A stretch of 64,000 nt of DNA from Paulownia fortunei (lineage: Eukaryota; Streptophyta; Magnoliopsida; Lamiales; Paulowniaceae), in assembly GCA_019321725.1 (NCBI GenBank), contig CM033124.1, positions 10,354,001 to 10,418,000 on the forward strand, written 5' to 3'. The position numbers were made by a program, and so were the translations under genes. The notes under the pieces were generated by a model. It was given only the letters and a program-made list of their open reading frames with translations, did no database searches and was not told the origin of the DNA. Positions 33,942 to 45,002 of this stretch are shown one piece after another; position 1 is the first letter of the stretch, and every line of letters starts with the position of its first letter.

Positions 33942-35810
33942 TGTTCGTGATATATTTTGCAAACAACAAGTGCACGGTGGTAAGTTTTAATATAATGGTG
34001 AGTTGAGTTGAGTTGAGTATCCACAAGAATTGTAATAAAAAATTGCATTAAATACCATAGTTCAAATAGTCTTAATTTTATCTAGAAAATTGAATGATGA
34101 TTGGTAAACAAGGTAAAGTAAGATAACAAAATGTAAAGGTAATAGTGGTGTTCTTAGAAGGAATACAACAAACACCTTATGTAAAAGAAATTCTAAAGGA
34201 ATGACTCACCTAATTATCAACTATGTTCTTCCTTCCAAAATATATTAATTCAAGTCAACAACACATATAAGTTAAGAATTCTTAAACTCATCAATTTCCT
34301 CTCTCGAGTGCCAAATTGACTATAAGTTCTAACATGCATTTCAATATTTCTATAAAAACTCAAAAATAAAACTTTATAAAAGTACAATGAATTCTTCTTC
34401 ATAATTTCAAAGGTTTCATAAGCTTCTCAACTCTATGATTCCTAAGTTGTGTTACCCTTATGATCATGTATAATCTTCCCTCTCTCGAGTATCGAATCTC
34501 ATACATCAAACAATCTCAATTAATGGTTAAATAATCAAGATGCAATACTAAACAAAATAACACAAACAAGATGAATAACTTGAATTAATATTGATTGGAA
34601 TTCAAAACATAGGATTAAATAAGATTACATCATCCTTTAGAAAGAAAAATTTAGTTCATAATGGATGAATACAACTTCAAGAAATAAATTAGAAAGAACA
34701 TGGAAATTGTTCACCAATTTGTGAAATGAGAGAAATGGTTGAAGCTCTCCTTGTCTCCAAGAGTGATTTCCTCTTCTTCAAAAATGGTTTTCTTCTCTCC
34801 AAGCCTCTCCTTTTTTTAGTTTTAGAAAAATCAGTGCCTCTGTCTCTAAGAACCAATTCCCCTTTTTAACTCATTCCAATTATTCATTCTCCAAAAATAA
34901 TCTTGAAATTCCTCCTTTTCTCATGGCTTTTTCCCCATTTTCTCTCCACTAAATCCATTTTCTTAGAAAGTTGTCCCCCAAGAGGTCCACAAAGTCTTTT
35001 TTAGAAGTTGGTTTTAATAGCTTTTGTCCAAAATACGAGTAAAAAAGATCACACTTTTAGAATTTTCAAGTTGTTTGGCGCCTAGGTGTAGAAGAACAGC
35101 GCTTAGGCTCCATGTATTCTATTTCATCACTTTAGATGGCACCTAGGTATCCTATTTTGGCACCTAGGCACCTTATATTCTATTTTGGTAGCCTCAGATG
35201 GCGCCTAGGCGCCTTATTTTGGCGCATAGGCGCCATTGCTGCTATTTTTCCCTATTTTATTTCAGTACTTTTACATTGTTCAGCCCATTGCAACTGATTT
35301 TTGACCTCTTTATAAAATAAATTAGATTTTGATGTCTTCTAATGAATTATATCCTTGTATCTTTTCTTTATATAAGAACTTGAATCAATTAAATATGATA
35401 TTTCTAGAGAGAGTTATACCTAAAATACTAAGATGTGTCATCCCAAATAATTTCAGCCCAGTGTTGACTCTTGAACTCATTTTTTCTCATTGAAATAGAC
35501 TGAATTAGATATGTGGTAAATATAGATGTTGTAGATATATCTCTTAGCTTTCCAATGGATCAAGAATTAAGTTGATATGAAATCAAGGCCAAAAGTTATG
35601 ATTGAAATATGAACATTGCCCTCACTAGCACCATAACTTGAATTTTTCAACATTTCAACCAAGTTTTTTAATTTCTTTCCATTTTCTTCTCTTATTGTCA
35701 TTACCTACAATATTTCAAACTAAATGCATAAAAAGTAATAAAAATGCTTGGAAACAAACTAATTTTTAATCAAAAGACATATGAATTATTTGTATAAAAC
35801 CAACTTATCA
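33942..35810 (-). mobile_element. Solo LTR S1, 1.87 kb, inside the gypsy element
   Basis: Ends TG...CA (minus-strand start TGATAAGTTGGTTTTATACA, end ATCACGAACA) with 5-bp duplication CACAT on both sides. It splits the gypsy protease (above 35808) from the RT start (below 33891). No internal coding was found, as expected for a solo LTR. It contains a cluster of GGCGCCTAGGCGCC-like palindromes at about 35080-35235. Confidence 0.88.
35080..35235. repeat. Cluster of GGCGCC-TAGG-type palindromes
   Basis: Six variants of GGCGCCTAGGCGCC at about 35080, 35100, 35137, 35156, 35198 and 35219; the 35198 copy is a perfect 14-bp palindrome. Confidence 0.85.
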
Positions 35811-36449
35811 CACATCCAACTTCTTTTCTTTCAAATCCTCCATAAGTAGATTTTTTTGTAAAATAACCTCCACTCCATCCTTTCCAGTGAACTTAAACAT
35901 TTGTTGTAACTTGGTATCAATAATGTCAACTATAGAAATAATATTCACGTCATTAGTATATCTCATGGCTTCAAAAATATTATATTTTATAATCTCGCCA
36001 TCAAACTCCATAGTAAGAGTGTCATCATGAATATCAATCTCAGTTCGAACTATCTTCATGAATGGTCTTCCTAAAAGAATGCATGTAGGACTAGGGCATG
36101 TGTCATCTTCCATCTCAAGAACATAAAAATCAGCAAGAAAAACTAATTCATTCACCTGCACAAGAACATCTTCCACATTCCCTATTAGATATGCATTAGA
36201 TCTATCAACCAATTGTATGATAACACCAATTTATTTTAAAGGTCATAGATTTAGAAAAGTATAAATAGAATATGACATAACATTAATTGATGTTCCCAAA
36301 TCTAATATGCATTCTTTAAATCTGGTCTTACTAATGGTACAAGAGACGGTAAAAGTGCCCAAATCCTTACACTTTTGAGGAAGTTTTCTTTGAAAAATTG
36401 CTGAAACATTCTTACCTACACTTACTTTTTCATCTCCCTCAACTTCCAT
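35808..36449 (-). pseudogene. Gypsy protease region
   Basis: Minus-strand LPQKCKDLGTF then ILDLGTSINVMSYSIY: the retroviral-type protease motif, with DLG where Athila-like relatives also have DLGAS (D near 36300). It continues as SNAYLIGNVEDVLVQVNELV, FYVLEMEDD and LLGRPFMKI. A break near 36215-36243 separates two frames. Confidence 0.85.
35811..35815. repeat. Target duplication CACAT of solo LTR S1 (right)
   Basis: Same five bases as 33937-33941. Confidence 0.9.
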
Positions 36450-37995
36450 TTGTTAGTGCATAGCTCATTGACAAACTTAGCACATCGAGGCACCTGCTTG
36501 ATAGCATCAAGAAAAAGGATGTTTACTTCTACTTTTTGAAAAGTCTCAAGGATCTCATTTTTTTGCTTATTTTTCTTAGAATTTCCTAATCTCTTAGGAA
36601 AAGGTGGAGGTGTTACATAAGTATGAGAGAGAGGTTTAGGAGTGGTTACTGACTTTGGATTCTCCTTAGGATGAATAGTATTGTCAACAACTTTTCTATT
36701 TTGAATAGTAGTGATCGAATTAGCCTTCTTGATTGAATTTTCACTTGAAGAAGAAATATGACACTGAGTGGAAGGAGTAGGTTGAGATTGAGCAGAAAAT
36801 TTACCTTTTTTCATAAGTACATAAAGAAGTTGTCAGTGTTGAAAGTGTGTTATTGATCTCATTGATGGCTTGTGAAGTCTGGTTATTGATGTTTGTTTAT
36901 GCATGCATAAATTCTTGCAAAGTTTTCTCAAGAGATTTTGTATGTGGAGTTGGATAAAAAGTAAAGTTTGGTGGCTTTTGTGAATATAGCGGTTGGGCAT
37001 GATTCTCATCTCGCCAACTAAAATTGGGATGATTTCTCCATTGTGGAGTATAAGTTTCAGAATATGGAGAAAGAAAAGGCTTTTTGAATGTGTTCATGAT
37101 ATTTACTTGTATTGGAATATTTGGGCATTCATTGGTGGAGTGTCCCACAAGTTCACAAATGTTACAAACTTTTTCATCTTGTACATATCTAATTTTCTTT
37201 ACTTTTTTAAATTCCATGACCTCAACTTTTCTTGTTAAACTAGTAATCCTAGTATTTAGATCATCTTCTTGACTAAGGTAATATTTTCCTTTATTACTAT
37301 TAGTAAGATTAGATCTAATAGAACATTCGAAAGAATTAATACTATGCCATGATTGAGAGTTTTCTCCCAAATGATCTAGATATTCTAGGGCTTCATCAAG
37401 AAACTCACCATTACACATTATTTCAACAAATTATTTTATTTCAAGAGTTAAACCTTCATAAAAGAAATTAATTAAGTACCATTTTTCAAAACCATGATGT
37501 GGGCATGAATTCAATAATTCTTTAAATATTTCCTAACATTGAAAGAAGGTTTCATTAGAATTTTGAGAAAATTTTTGGATGTCTTTTCAAAGCATTAATT
37601 TTATGAGTTGGAAAGAATTTTTTCAAAAAATTTAGCTTGTATTTCTTGCTAAATGCCAATTGACCTAGGTTTTAAAAAGTTAAGCCAAATTTTTCTTTTA
37701 TCTTTTAATAAAAAAGAAATAATTTGAGCTTAACAATCTCATTTGTACAAGTTTGATCTTTAAAAGTGACACATACTCTATCAAATTCTTTTATATACAA
37801 GTAAGGGCTTTCATAGTCTAAACCATAGAAATTAGGAAGTAAATGGATCATACTTGACTTGAATCAAAAGTTATTTGTATTGAGAGGAAAAATGAAACAA
37901 CAAGGAGAAGAATTTCTAGGAGGTTGCAAATAACAATGCATGGTACGCACTTGTTGATTCTCATTTTTATTTTGAACACTTTCATTTTCAGCCAT
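36422..37995 (-). pseudogene. Gypsy gag
   Basis: Gag starts at ATG 37995 (MAENESVQNKNENQQ). A PPRNSS piece follows and then a broken matrix/capsid stretch. The nucleocapsid knuckle is CNICELVGHSTNECP near 37130. It runs on to PTPSTQ..PPPFPKRLGNSKK and FLDAIKQVPRCAKF near 36480. Stops occur between 36814 and 36897 and between 37418 and 37864. Confidence 0.85.
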
Positions 37996-38159
37996 GATAG
38001 AAGTGTGTAGAGGTAACTCAAACAAAGTTTCAGAATTATTTTTAACTAAATGACGAGAATCATGATTATGATACCATATCAACATATAACCGTAAAGAAA
38101 ACAAACACTCAATATTTATAAAGAACAAATATTTACAAACCTAAATACTTATCTTGCCT

Positions 38160-38177
38160 TTCCCAACAATGGCACCA
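38160..38177 (-). other. Primer-binding site, tRNA-Asp type (diverged)
   Basis: Minus-strand TGGTGCCATTGTTGGGAA, close to the tRNA-Asp-type TGGCGCCGTTGCCGGGGA of Athila/Tat elements. It lies six bases after the LTR end. Confidence 0.8.
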
Positions 38178-38183
38178 AAAACT

Positions 38184-39877
38184 TGCTACAACTTTAAGGT
38201 TGCAAACTCAAGTGCAGGTAGTAATAAATTTTTTGGAAGTCCGAAGTCGATCCACATAAAAGTTGTTTGAAGTTTTCGATTATATTTCATAAAAGATGAG
38301 CTGAATGTGGTTTAGATTATATAGAAGAATTTATATTATAACTAAGAAATTAATATAATAAAAGTACTAAGGATTATGGATCCGCTCAATATAATAAATG
38401 AATAAAATTTATCATTTTTACCTCTTTTAAATGTTAATATTAGAATCCATACATAATGAAGGTTCCAATGGGAAGATATTATCAAATAACTCATGTATTA
38501 AGGTAATCATGATATTATCTTACTATTTGCAAATTATCTCTAAAAATAAATACTAATTTATGGGATCAAGTATTTATGCACACCTTTGTTTACAATAAAT
38601 CAAGGTCTACTAAAATCATACATTAAGCTAAATGAAAGCAAGTATTTATTGTGTCATTGGTGATACAAAAATTAAGAATCGTCACTAAACAAAAAGGGTT
38701 TTAACGTCAACACTTATTTATGGATCAAGTATTTATGCACATCTTTATCTACAACAAATCAAGATTTCACGTTAGCAGTCGGTGTAGTAAAACTATACAA
38801 TAAGCTAAATAAACCTAAGTATTTGTTATGCTATTGGTGATACATAAATCAAAAATCACTACAAAAATAAGGAGGATTTCAATTAAAAATTAAAATAATA
38901 ATACAACACAATTGAACATTATGCACCTTTATAATTTCTCCTAACCTAAATGAAATTTAGAAATAAATAATGAAAGTAGAAAATGCTAAAAATAGAAGAG
39001 AAACTAGAGAATGTATTTCTATTACTACTAGAAAATTTAGTCTAAAGAAAGATAATAATAAAACTTTATTTCTCCTCTAAGGGTTTTTGTGCATCTTCAA
39101 TGACATCTAAGAGCCCTTATTTATAATAAAAGAGTGCCTAAATTGACAACTCCAAATTAACTTTAAATGTGCTCTAAATTCACATATCTTTTTCCGATAT
39201 GAATTTTTTCACTCATTTTTATCCATGAAATCAACTGATTTTGGAAAAGTTATTAATATGAAAGCTCTATATTTATCTGTTAGATTCATTTTTCAACTTG
39301 AATCACCTAATTCCCAACCACTAGAGATAAATTTATGCTTGATTTAAGGAGATGTGTCAACATAAATAAATCTCTTCCAATACACACAATTAAACAAATT
39401 TTCTGCTTTAATCAAAGTTAAATTGGGCTGAGCTTCCAACAACAAAGTTGTGGTTCTATCTCTTAGCTTTCAAATGAAGTAAAATTTAGGTTCAAAGGGC
39501 TTTTGAATATAGAGTTATGCTCAAAATACAAAAACTACATAAATCTGAAAATATGTTTATTTTGAATTTAATGCAAGCCCAACAATCACTTATAAAGTTC
39601 AAATAATTTCTTGCATATATTTTGATCTACACATAATGGACTTAGGCAAAAATGACTATTTTTTTTAATTGTGATGCTTTTTTGATCCAATAAAATATTA
39701 TCTTCCAACTTGTTCATGAAATGTGTTTTCTTTGGTTTCATTTTAGCTCTTTTTGATCTCTTTTTGTTCATTCAATCCCTAACATAAAACATTAATAAAA
39801 TTATAATATTATCAAGAATAAAGAAAGGAAAGTATAAAGGATTTGATACAAAAATATATAAAAATATGCGCTTATCA
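38184..39877 (-). repeat. Gypsy 5' LTR, 1.69 kb
   Basis: Plus-strand ends TGCTACAAC...CGCTTATCA, i.e. TG...CA on the minus strand. Same family as the partial LTR at 30032 and the solo LTR at 47563. It contains an internal duplication of about 170 bp (see 38560-38850). Confidence 0.9.
38560..38850. repeat. Internal duplication in the gypsy 5' LTR
   Basis: The stretch from TTTATGGGATCAAGTATTTATGCACA to GTGATAC recurs as TTTATGGATCAAGTATTTATGCACA to GTGATAC about 150 bp later. Only one copy is present in the 30032 LTR. Confidence 0.75.
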
Positions 39878-40270
39878 AACTAATCTTCCAATTGGGCCTA
39901 GAGTATGGATAATTAATCGAAATCTAAATAACACAATAACTATGTGTTTATTCTTAGGATTTTCATGTTAAAAATCATGGAAAAATAGAAGATTCTCGTA
40001 TTCATTGAGATAGATAATTGATCATTTGTTGGCTACTAATTATCTTCCATACATTATTAAATTACACCAAAAACATTCCTCTTATGACTATTTTGTAATC
40101 AGAAAATAAATTAAAGCAAAACCAACTGTGCATAAGATTATCATGGTGCATCATTGATTATCATGTCCCTATATACATGCAGACACATATACTCACTAGT
40201 GTCCATACACTAATTTCTATAAAATGAGAAATTCTCATTACGAGCAGGCATTGCATGTACATGTGTTGTT
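39878..40270. repeat. Target duplication AACTA and R1 copy 1, right part
   Basis: AACTA (39878-39882) repeats 30027-30031. The following bases TCTTCCAATTGGGCC resume repeat R1, matching the reverse complement of 48590-49390 (e.g. CATTTGTTGG, GATTATCATGT). Confidence 0.8.
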
Positions 40271-40420
40271 GAATTATTTATGTCATGTTTCAATGATTCT
40301 CGACTTGAAACGATTTAAAACTAAAATCATAAAAACATATTTATTGATCATCATAAAATAAATAAAGATAATGCCAGTTTTAATATATAATGTTTATTAC
40401 AAGAGTATAAAAATGGTCAA

Positions 40421-40458
40421 TCTAATTTGCTCGTTGGGATCTAATTTGCTCGTTGGGA
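40421..40458. repeat. 19-bp tandem duplication
   Basis: TCTAATTTGCTCGTTGGGA twice, head to tail, identical. Confidence 0.95.
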
Positions 40459-40490
40459 ACTATGTACAGAATTGGTGTGGATATGAATAT

Positions 40491-40586
40491 TTTTATGTTT
40501 GGGCGTGTGTATATGAGATATATATATTTGTATGTGTGTTTTATGTTTGGGCGTGTGTATATGAGAGATATATATTTGTATGTGTG
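40491..40586. repeat. 48-bp tandem duplication
   Basis: TTTTATGTTTGGGCGTGTGT begins at 40491 and 40539; the copies differ by a small shift within the AT/GA tract. Confidence 0.92.
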
Positions 40587-40876
40587 TTTCTGTCATGTGT
40601 ATTGTATATGGTGGCTTAGGGGTGCTGAGTGAAATGGCAATTGGAGAAGTTGAGAGAGTTTTAGAGGTTTTGTGAGTGTAAAAAAATATATAAAGTGTGT
40701 GTTAGCTTGTGCTTGTGTGTAAGTGTTAGAGTGTGTGTCTCAGAGAGCAAGATGGTGTTTTGTAATATTTTTAGTGTGTGTGAAATTAGGATAAAAATTG
40801 TACTTAAGCAGAAAATTATTTTCCAAGGTACCACCACAAAAAACAAAATAGTATAACAACTAAAAAAAGGCAAGTA

Positions 40877-41003
40877 TTTTCACATGGGGTAGCGTGGCTA
40901 ATAATTTAATTATAAAAGTTGATAGCAATTATATAATACATCTTCAAAATTTTACTTTATTCCAATAAATAATATTTATAATTATAAAATTTTGTCCTAG
41001 TTG
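40877..41003. repeat. Repeat R2, copy 2
   Basis: Direct-orientation match to 33132-33258, outside the gypsy element. It begins TTTTCACATGGGGTAGC and runs to TTTTGTCCTAGTTGTAA. Confidence 0.85.
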
Positions 41004-41043
41004 TAAAAAATTGAAAAAAACATATTATATCTATTATTTTTTA

Positions 41044-41293
41044 GGGTGAGTTACAAAAACTACCATTGAGATTTGGGTTAGTTACAAAAAAACATATCTA
41101 AGTTTGTAAATTACAAACGTCCCATTGAAATTTATTTTTACAAATTACACCTACAGAGGGAGGTATTTGTAAAATAAAGATAAACTTTAAAGGTGTATTT
41201 ATCATACCTAAATGGGGTATTTTTGATTTCGAAAGATAATTTAATATTTTGCAGTTAGACTAATCTTTCGAGATAGTTTTTATAATTTACCCT
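41044..41293. mobile_element. MULE-like MITE, 250 bp
   Basis: Inverted ends GGGTGAGTTACAAAAACTA and, reverse-complemented, AGGGTAAATTATAAAAACTA. A perfect 9-bp duplication TATTTTTTA lies at 41035-41043 and 41294-41302. Nine bases is the size typical of Mutator-like elements. Confidence 0.85.
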
Positions 41294-42277
41294 TATTTTT
41301 TACTTATTTAAAATAAATTATATTTTAATTATAAAAAATTTTCTCCATTGACCCACCAATACAAACCCAACACCACCACAAGCTACTAGCACTTAATAAC
41401 CCCAAAAACTTATATTCCATCAAATTTTACAACTAAAATTGGACTAAATTTAACTTTATAACTTGGATCAACATAGTATAGATCAATTCATGAGCGCGGT
41501 AACAATTTTAATCTTTTCTAAAAAAAGTTTATTTAAGGACTAGAAAAACTAACAAAATTCAGTTCAACCCAATCAACGCCGTGCAAAAATAGTGAGAAGA
41601 GAAACATTGTTCCAAGCCAAAGAAAAAAACTTGGGTGAAGAAGAATAAACAAGCTTGTACAATGAGCCTTTACTATAGTTCTAAAAAAGTATTTTGCTTG
41701 GCTCAGCGCACATGGCTAAAGACCAAATAAAATCAAGAATCAGTAATACAAATCAGTTTAATTACAACAAAAGTTCAATGGCATGTTTCTTAATTCAATG
41801 TTTGTATAATGTGTTTGTATGCAAGCTTGATCTATATATATATAGAGAGAGAGAGAGAGAAAGAAAGAACGCAATACGGCGAAATGGTGATGGATTGCTG
41901 TAGTAAATTACATACAAATGTATGTGTATATATATATGATCATATTTATATATACTTGCTCAAAATATAACCATTGATCTCTAATAAGCATGTTCTAAGG
42001 TTTGCTAAATTTTGAAATAAGATTTATGGTTCATAAATCAATTTCTATGGTCTAATGGTCGATAAATTTTGAATTTATAAATAAATCAGTTTACAAAGAA
42101 ATGGCATAATAGATAATTTTACACTAAAATTAATTTTTTTTAGTCTCTGTTAATGGAAAGAGTATGTGTGCAGACTTTTGAAATTATATGGAGAATTTTT
42201 TGGATATTTTTTTTAAATAGAGAGATTTTTTGCTATTCACTAAAACACATGGGTTTTATGCAATGTACACTTTAAAT
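41294..42277. other. Intergenic, no gene seen
   Basis: AT-rich. A (TA)n(GA)n microsatellite lies at 41833-41867. Nothing else recognised. Confidence 0.8.
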
Positions 42278-42712
42278 CAATATTTTTGAAACTGGATTAG
42301 ATCGATCGATTTGGACCGCGAACCGGCGGTCAATTTGGTTCGATTAGCCTTAAATAATTATTTTTGCAGTTCAATCAATCAAAATCGGTCAAACTGGTTA
42401 AATTAATTTTTTTATTTATTTTTTATTTTTTGTTTTATTTTTTGATGATGCTTAAAGCCTTAAACTTGATATTTTGTTATACATGTGATTGATTGAATAT
42501 TGGACTTTCTTAGATATCTTTTTAGTTGGTTATTTATTTATTTTTTATTTTTAAAATATATTACATAACAATTAATCTATTGCATTATCATTTTACATAA
42601 TATAATTAATTTTTATTACATCAATTGGACTGACGTTTGAACCGGTTCGACTAGTTGAACTATTGATCGACAGTACAACAAGAGTGATTTGGTCATCAAT
42701 TTGAAAACATTG
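42278..42712. mobile_element. hAT-like MITE, 435 bp
   Basis: Ends CAATATTTTTGAAACTGG and, reverse-complemented, CAATGTTTTCAAATTGATG. Flanks CTTTAAAT and GTTTAAAT agree at 7 of 8 bases. Subterminal GAACCGG/CCGGTTCGA motifs are typical of plant hAT-related repeats. Confidence 0.6.
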
Positions 42713-42751
42713 GTTTAAATTATATAAAAACATATCCAATTTACATATTTA

Positions 42752-43220
42752 GGGGTCGTTTACTTCTTTGATTGAGATGATGAATGCTTGATGAAAAATA
42801 TGATGAGAAGTGTGATTAGTATTAAATTATTCAATTAATATCATGTGTACTTTATATGATTAATTGAATGATATATTAGTTAAAAAATTTATCAGACGTG
42901 TATTTTGATGGATAATTATATGGATTATTATGTTTTTGACTAATTTACCCTTAACTAAAAATCATCATAATTAGTTTAGGTTTAAATTGTAATATATGGT
43001 TTAAAATTATGGGTATTTTGATCAAAATATATTCTAAGCATTTTAGATTGGAGGGTTTGATTATTTCATCCCACCTCATAGGTGGGATGAATTATCCAAT
43101 AAAAATCATTAATTATTCAGGGTTTGAAAATTTATCATGGGTTATCATTACCAAAAATAAATATTTGAGTATGTTGGTTATTTTAATATATCCAACCTAA
43201 TCAAATGAAGTAAACGACCC
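42752..43220. mobile_element. Tourist-like (PIF/Harbinger) MITE, 469 bp
   Basis: Left end GGGGTCGTTTACTTC and right end, reverse-complemented, GGGTCGTTTACTTCATTTG. TTA flanks both sides (42749-42751 and 43221-43223). Confidence 0.88.
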
Positions 43221-43223
43221 TTA

Positions 43224-44997
43224 TGATATTGATAAGATAATGTATTTACTAAAAATTCAATTTAAAATAGAATTGCATCTATGTCGTTGTGATTCATGCC
43301 ATTAATTTTTTTTTGTACATTTTGTGAAATTTATTTGACTAAATTTTATTACGAAAAAAGTGCAACATGAAAAATATTCAACTATCAGGTAATTGATTGA
43401 TTACTTACTTAAAAATCTTAGCTAATGTTTTATTTATAAAAGTAAAATCATGTTCAATAATCAAAGATTTAAAAATTTAGAATGTAGCACGATGAAAATG
43501 AATATAAATATAAAAATTATGGTTAGTAAATAATAACTTAATAACTAATTATTACTATTAATTAACGACTACTTTACCTTATACAAAAAAAAAACAAATG
43601 TTCTATCTATTTTACTATTGATTGTATATAAGAAACTATCGCCATTTTTTTGTAAAAGAGATTAACATATAAGATTTTTAAAAAAAAAAATAAAATTTGT
43701 TTTGATTTAGATTCTTATTTCGTCCATTTCTTCTTTTCTTTTCTTGCAACACTAAGAAAGGATATGTTATTTTAGAAGTAAAAAGAAATTTTATACTTAA
43801 TTTAATATAGTACACAAGTAGCATTAACAAAAATGGACATATTTTTCTGTACAACTTTGCAATATATGTATATTTTCAAAAAAAAAAAACTTTACTTATC
43901 CTTTTTGTCTAAATATGTAAAAATTACTTTAAGGGCAAGTTTTTATAACACCCTAGAGCTACTTTAATCTTTTGATCTAGTCTCCATCCCCTATTTTTGT
44001 AATTTGTATTCCCTAAATCAGAATCAATTTTTGAGTCAACTCCCCACCCATTTGATTTTACCACAATACTCTTTTCACTTAAACACTTTCTTATTTCTTT
44101 TCCAACAAAAATCTAATATCTCTCAACCTACAATCCTGCACCTTATACAGATACCAGTAATCACCTTCCATCAATTTGGTTGTCACCTGGCCATTATTGA
44201 GAACCACCACTACTACCACCACCTCTTTCAATGCTAGCTTCTATACTCACTCAATTCCTAAACAAAATATCTATATGTAGGTTAAAATTAAATATGAACC
44301 CTCCCTTTGTACTTTGGGCCCCCACACCGGCCACCACCACCCCACTGACATTGTGTGTTGCCTAAGCTATTGCCGCTATCTACTGCCATCTACCTCTACA
44401 GGCCGATCTCTTTTCTTTCTCTCTCTTATTCTCCACTTTTATAATTATCTTATTGCACTATCACAACCACACAACCACCACGATTACCGACATCTTCCTA
44501 AAAAATACGTCTACAATCGAACAAGGGTCTAGTAAAAATTATGCACCAACATGGTACTCGAGTATAATTTGGTTCTTGATGTTTCCATTAAATATATAGA
44601 AAAATAGTATTAAAAATAAATGTAGTAGTACTTTATGAATAAGGTTACGGGGCTAATCTTCTAGTACTATATAAATAAATTATGGTAGTAAACATGAAAT
44701 GTCGCACAAAAGTTTAAAGTATTAAATTTTATCCTGAATTGATTGATATTTAAACTTTCTCTTTCTTCAAAATTTTCACACAATTTTCTAACTTTTATCG
44801 GTTGAACATAGAGGTGTGATGTACGGAATAGAAAAGACATGATGGAAGCTCAAGAAGCATGAAAGAAAAGACTATCTACAATGTGTTTCACTTTGAATTA
44901 CCCTAGTTTTGAACACCCAACGCTATTAAAAATCTATATAACCCATTTTTCCAAAATTTTAATTGAAATTCAAGCTACCATCCATTTTAAATTAAGG
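43224..44997. other. Intergenic, no gene seen
   Basis: AT-rich, with many A or T runs and a C-rich segment of ACC triplets near 44200-44350. Small frames here look like chance. Confidence 0.75.
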
Positions 44998-45002
44998 ATT
45001 TA

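Larger units (their letters stand above)
30032..39877 (-). mobile_element. Ty3/gypsy element, minus strand, decayed, with nested insert
   Basis: Read on the minus strand: 5' LTR 38184-39877 (begins TGATAAGCGCATATTTTTAT), a tRNA-Asp-type primer site, gag, protease, a solo LTR of another family, the start of RT, an integrase zinc-finger remnant, a LOG-like retrocopy, and a partial 3' LTR from about 30620 down to 30032. It is bounded by a 5-bp duplication AACTA, and a paralogous repeat at 49.4 kb shows the empty site. Most of RT, all of RNase H and the integrase core are missing. The domain set fits the Athila/Tat side of the Ty3 elements. Confidence 0.9.
40271..41034. other. Intergenic, short tandem repeats
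   Basis: No gene. It holds a 19-bp direct duplication (TCTAATTTGCTCGTTGGGA at 40421-40439 and 40440-40458), a 48-bp unit twice at 40491-40586, and the R2 repeat copy at 40877-41003. Confidence 0.8.
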
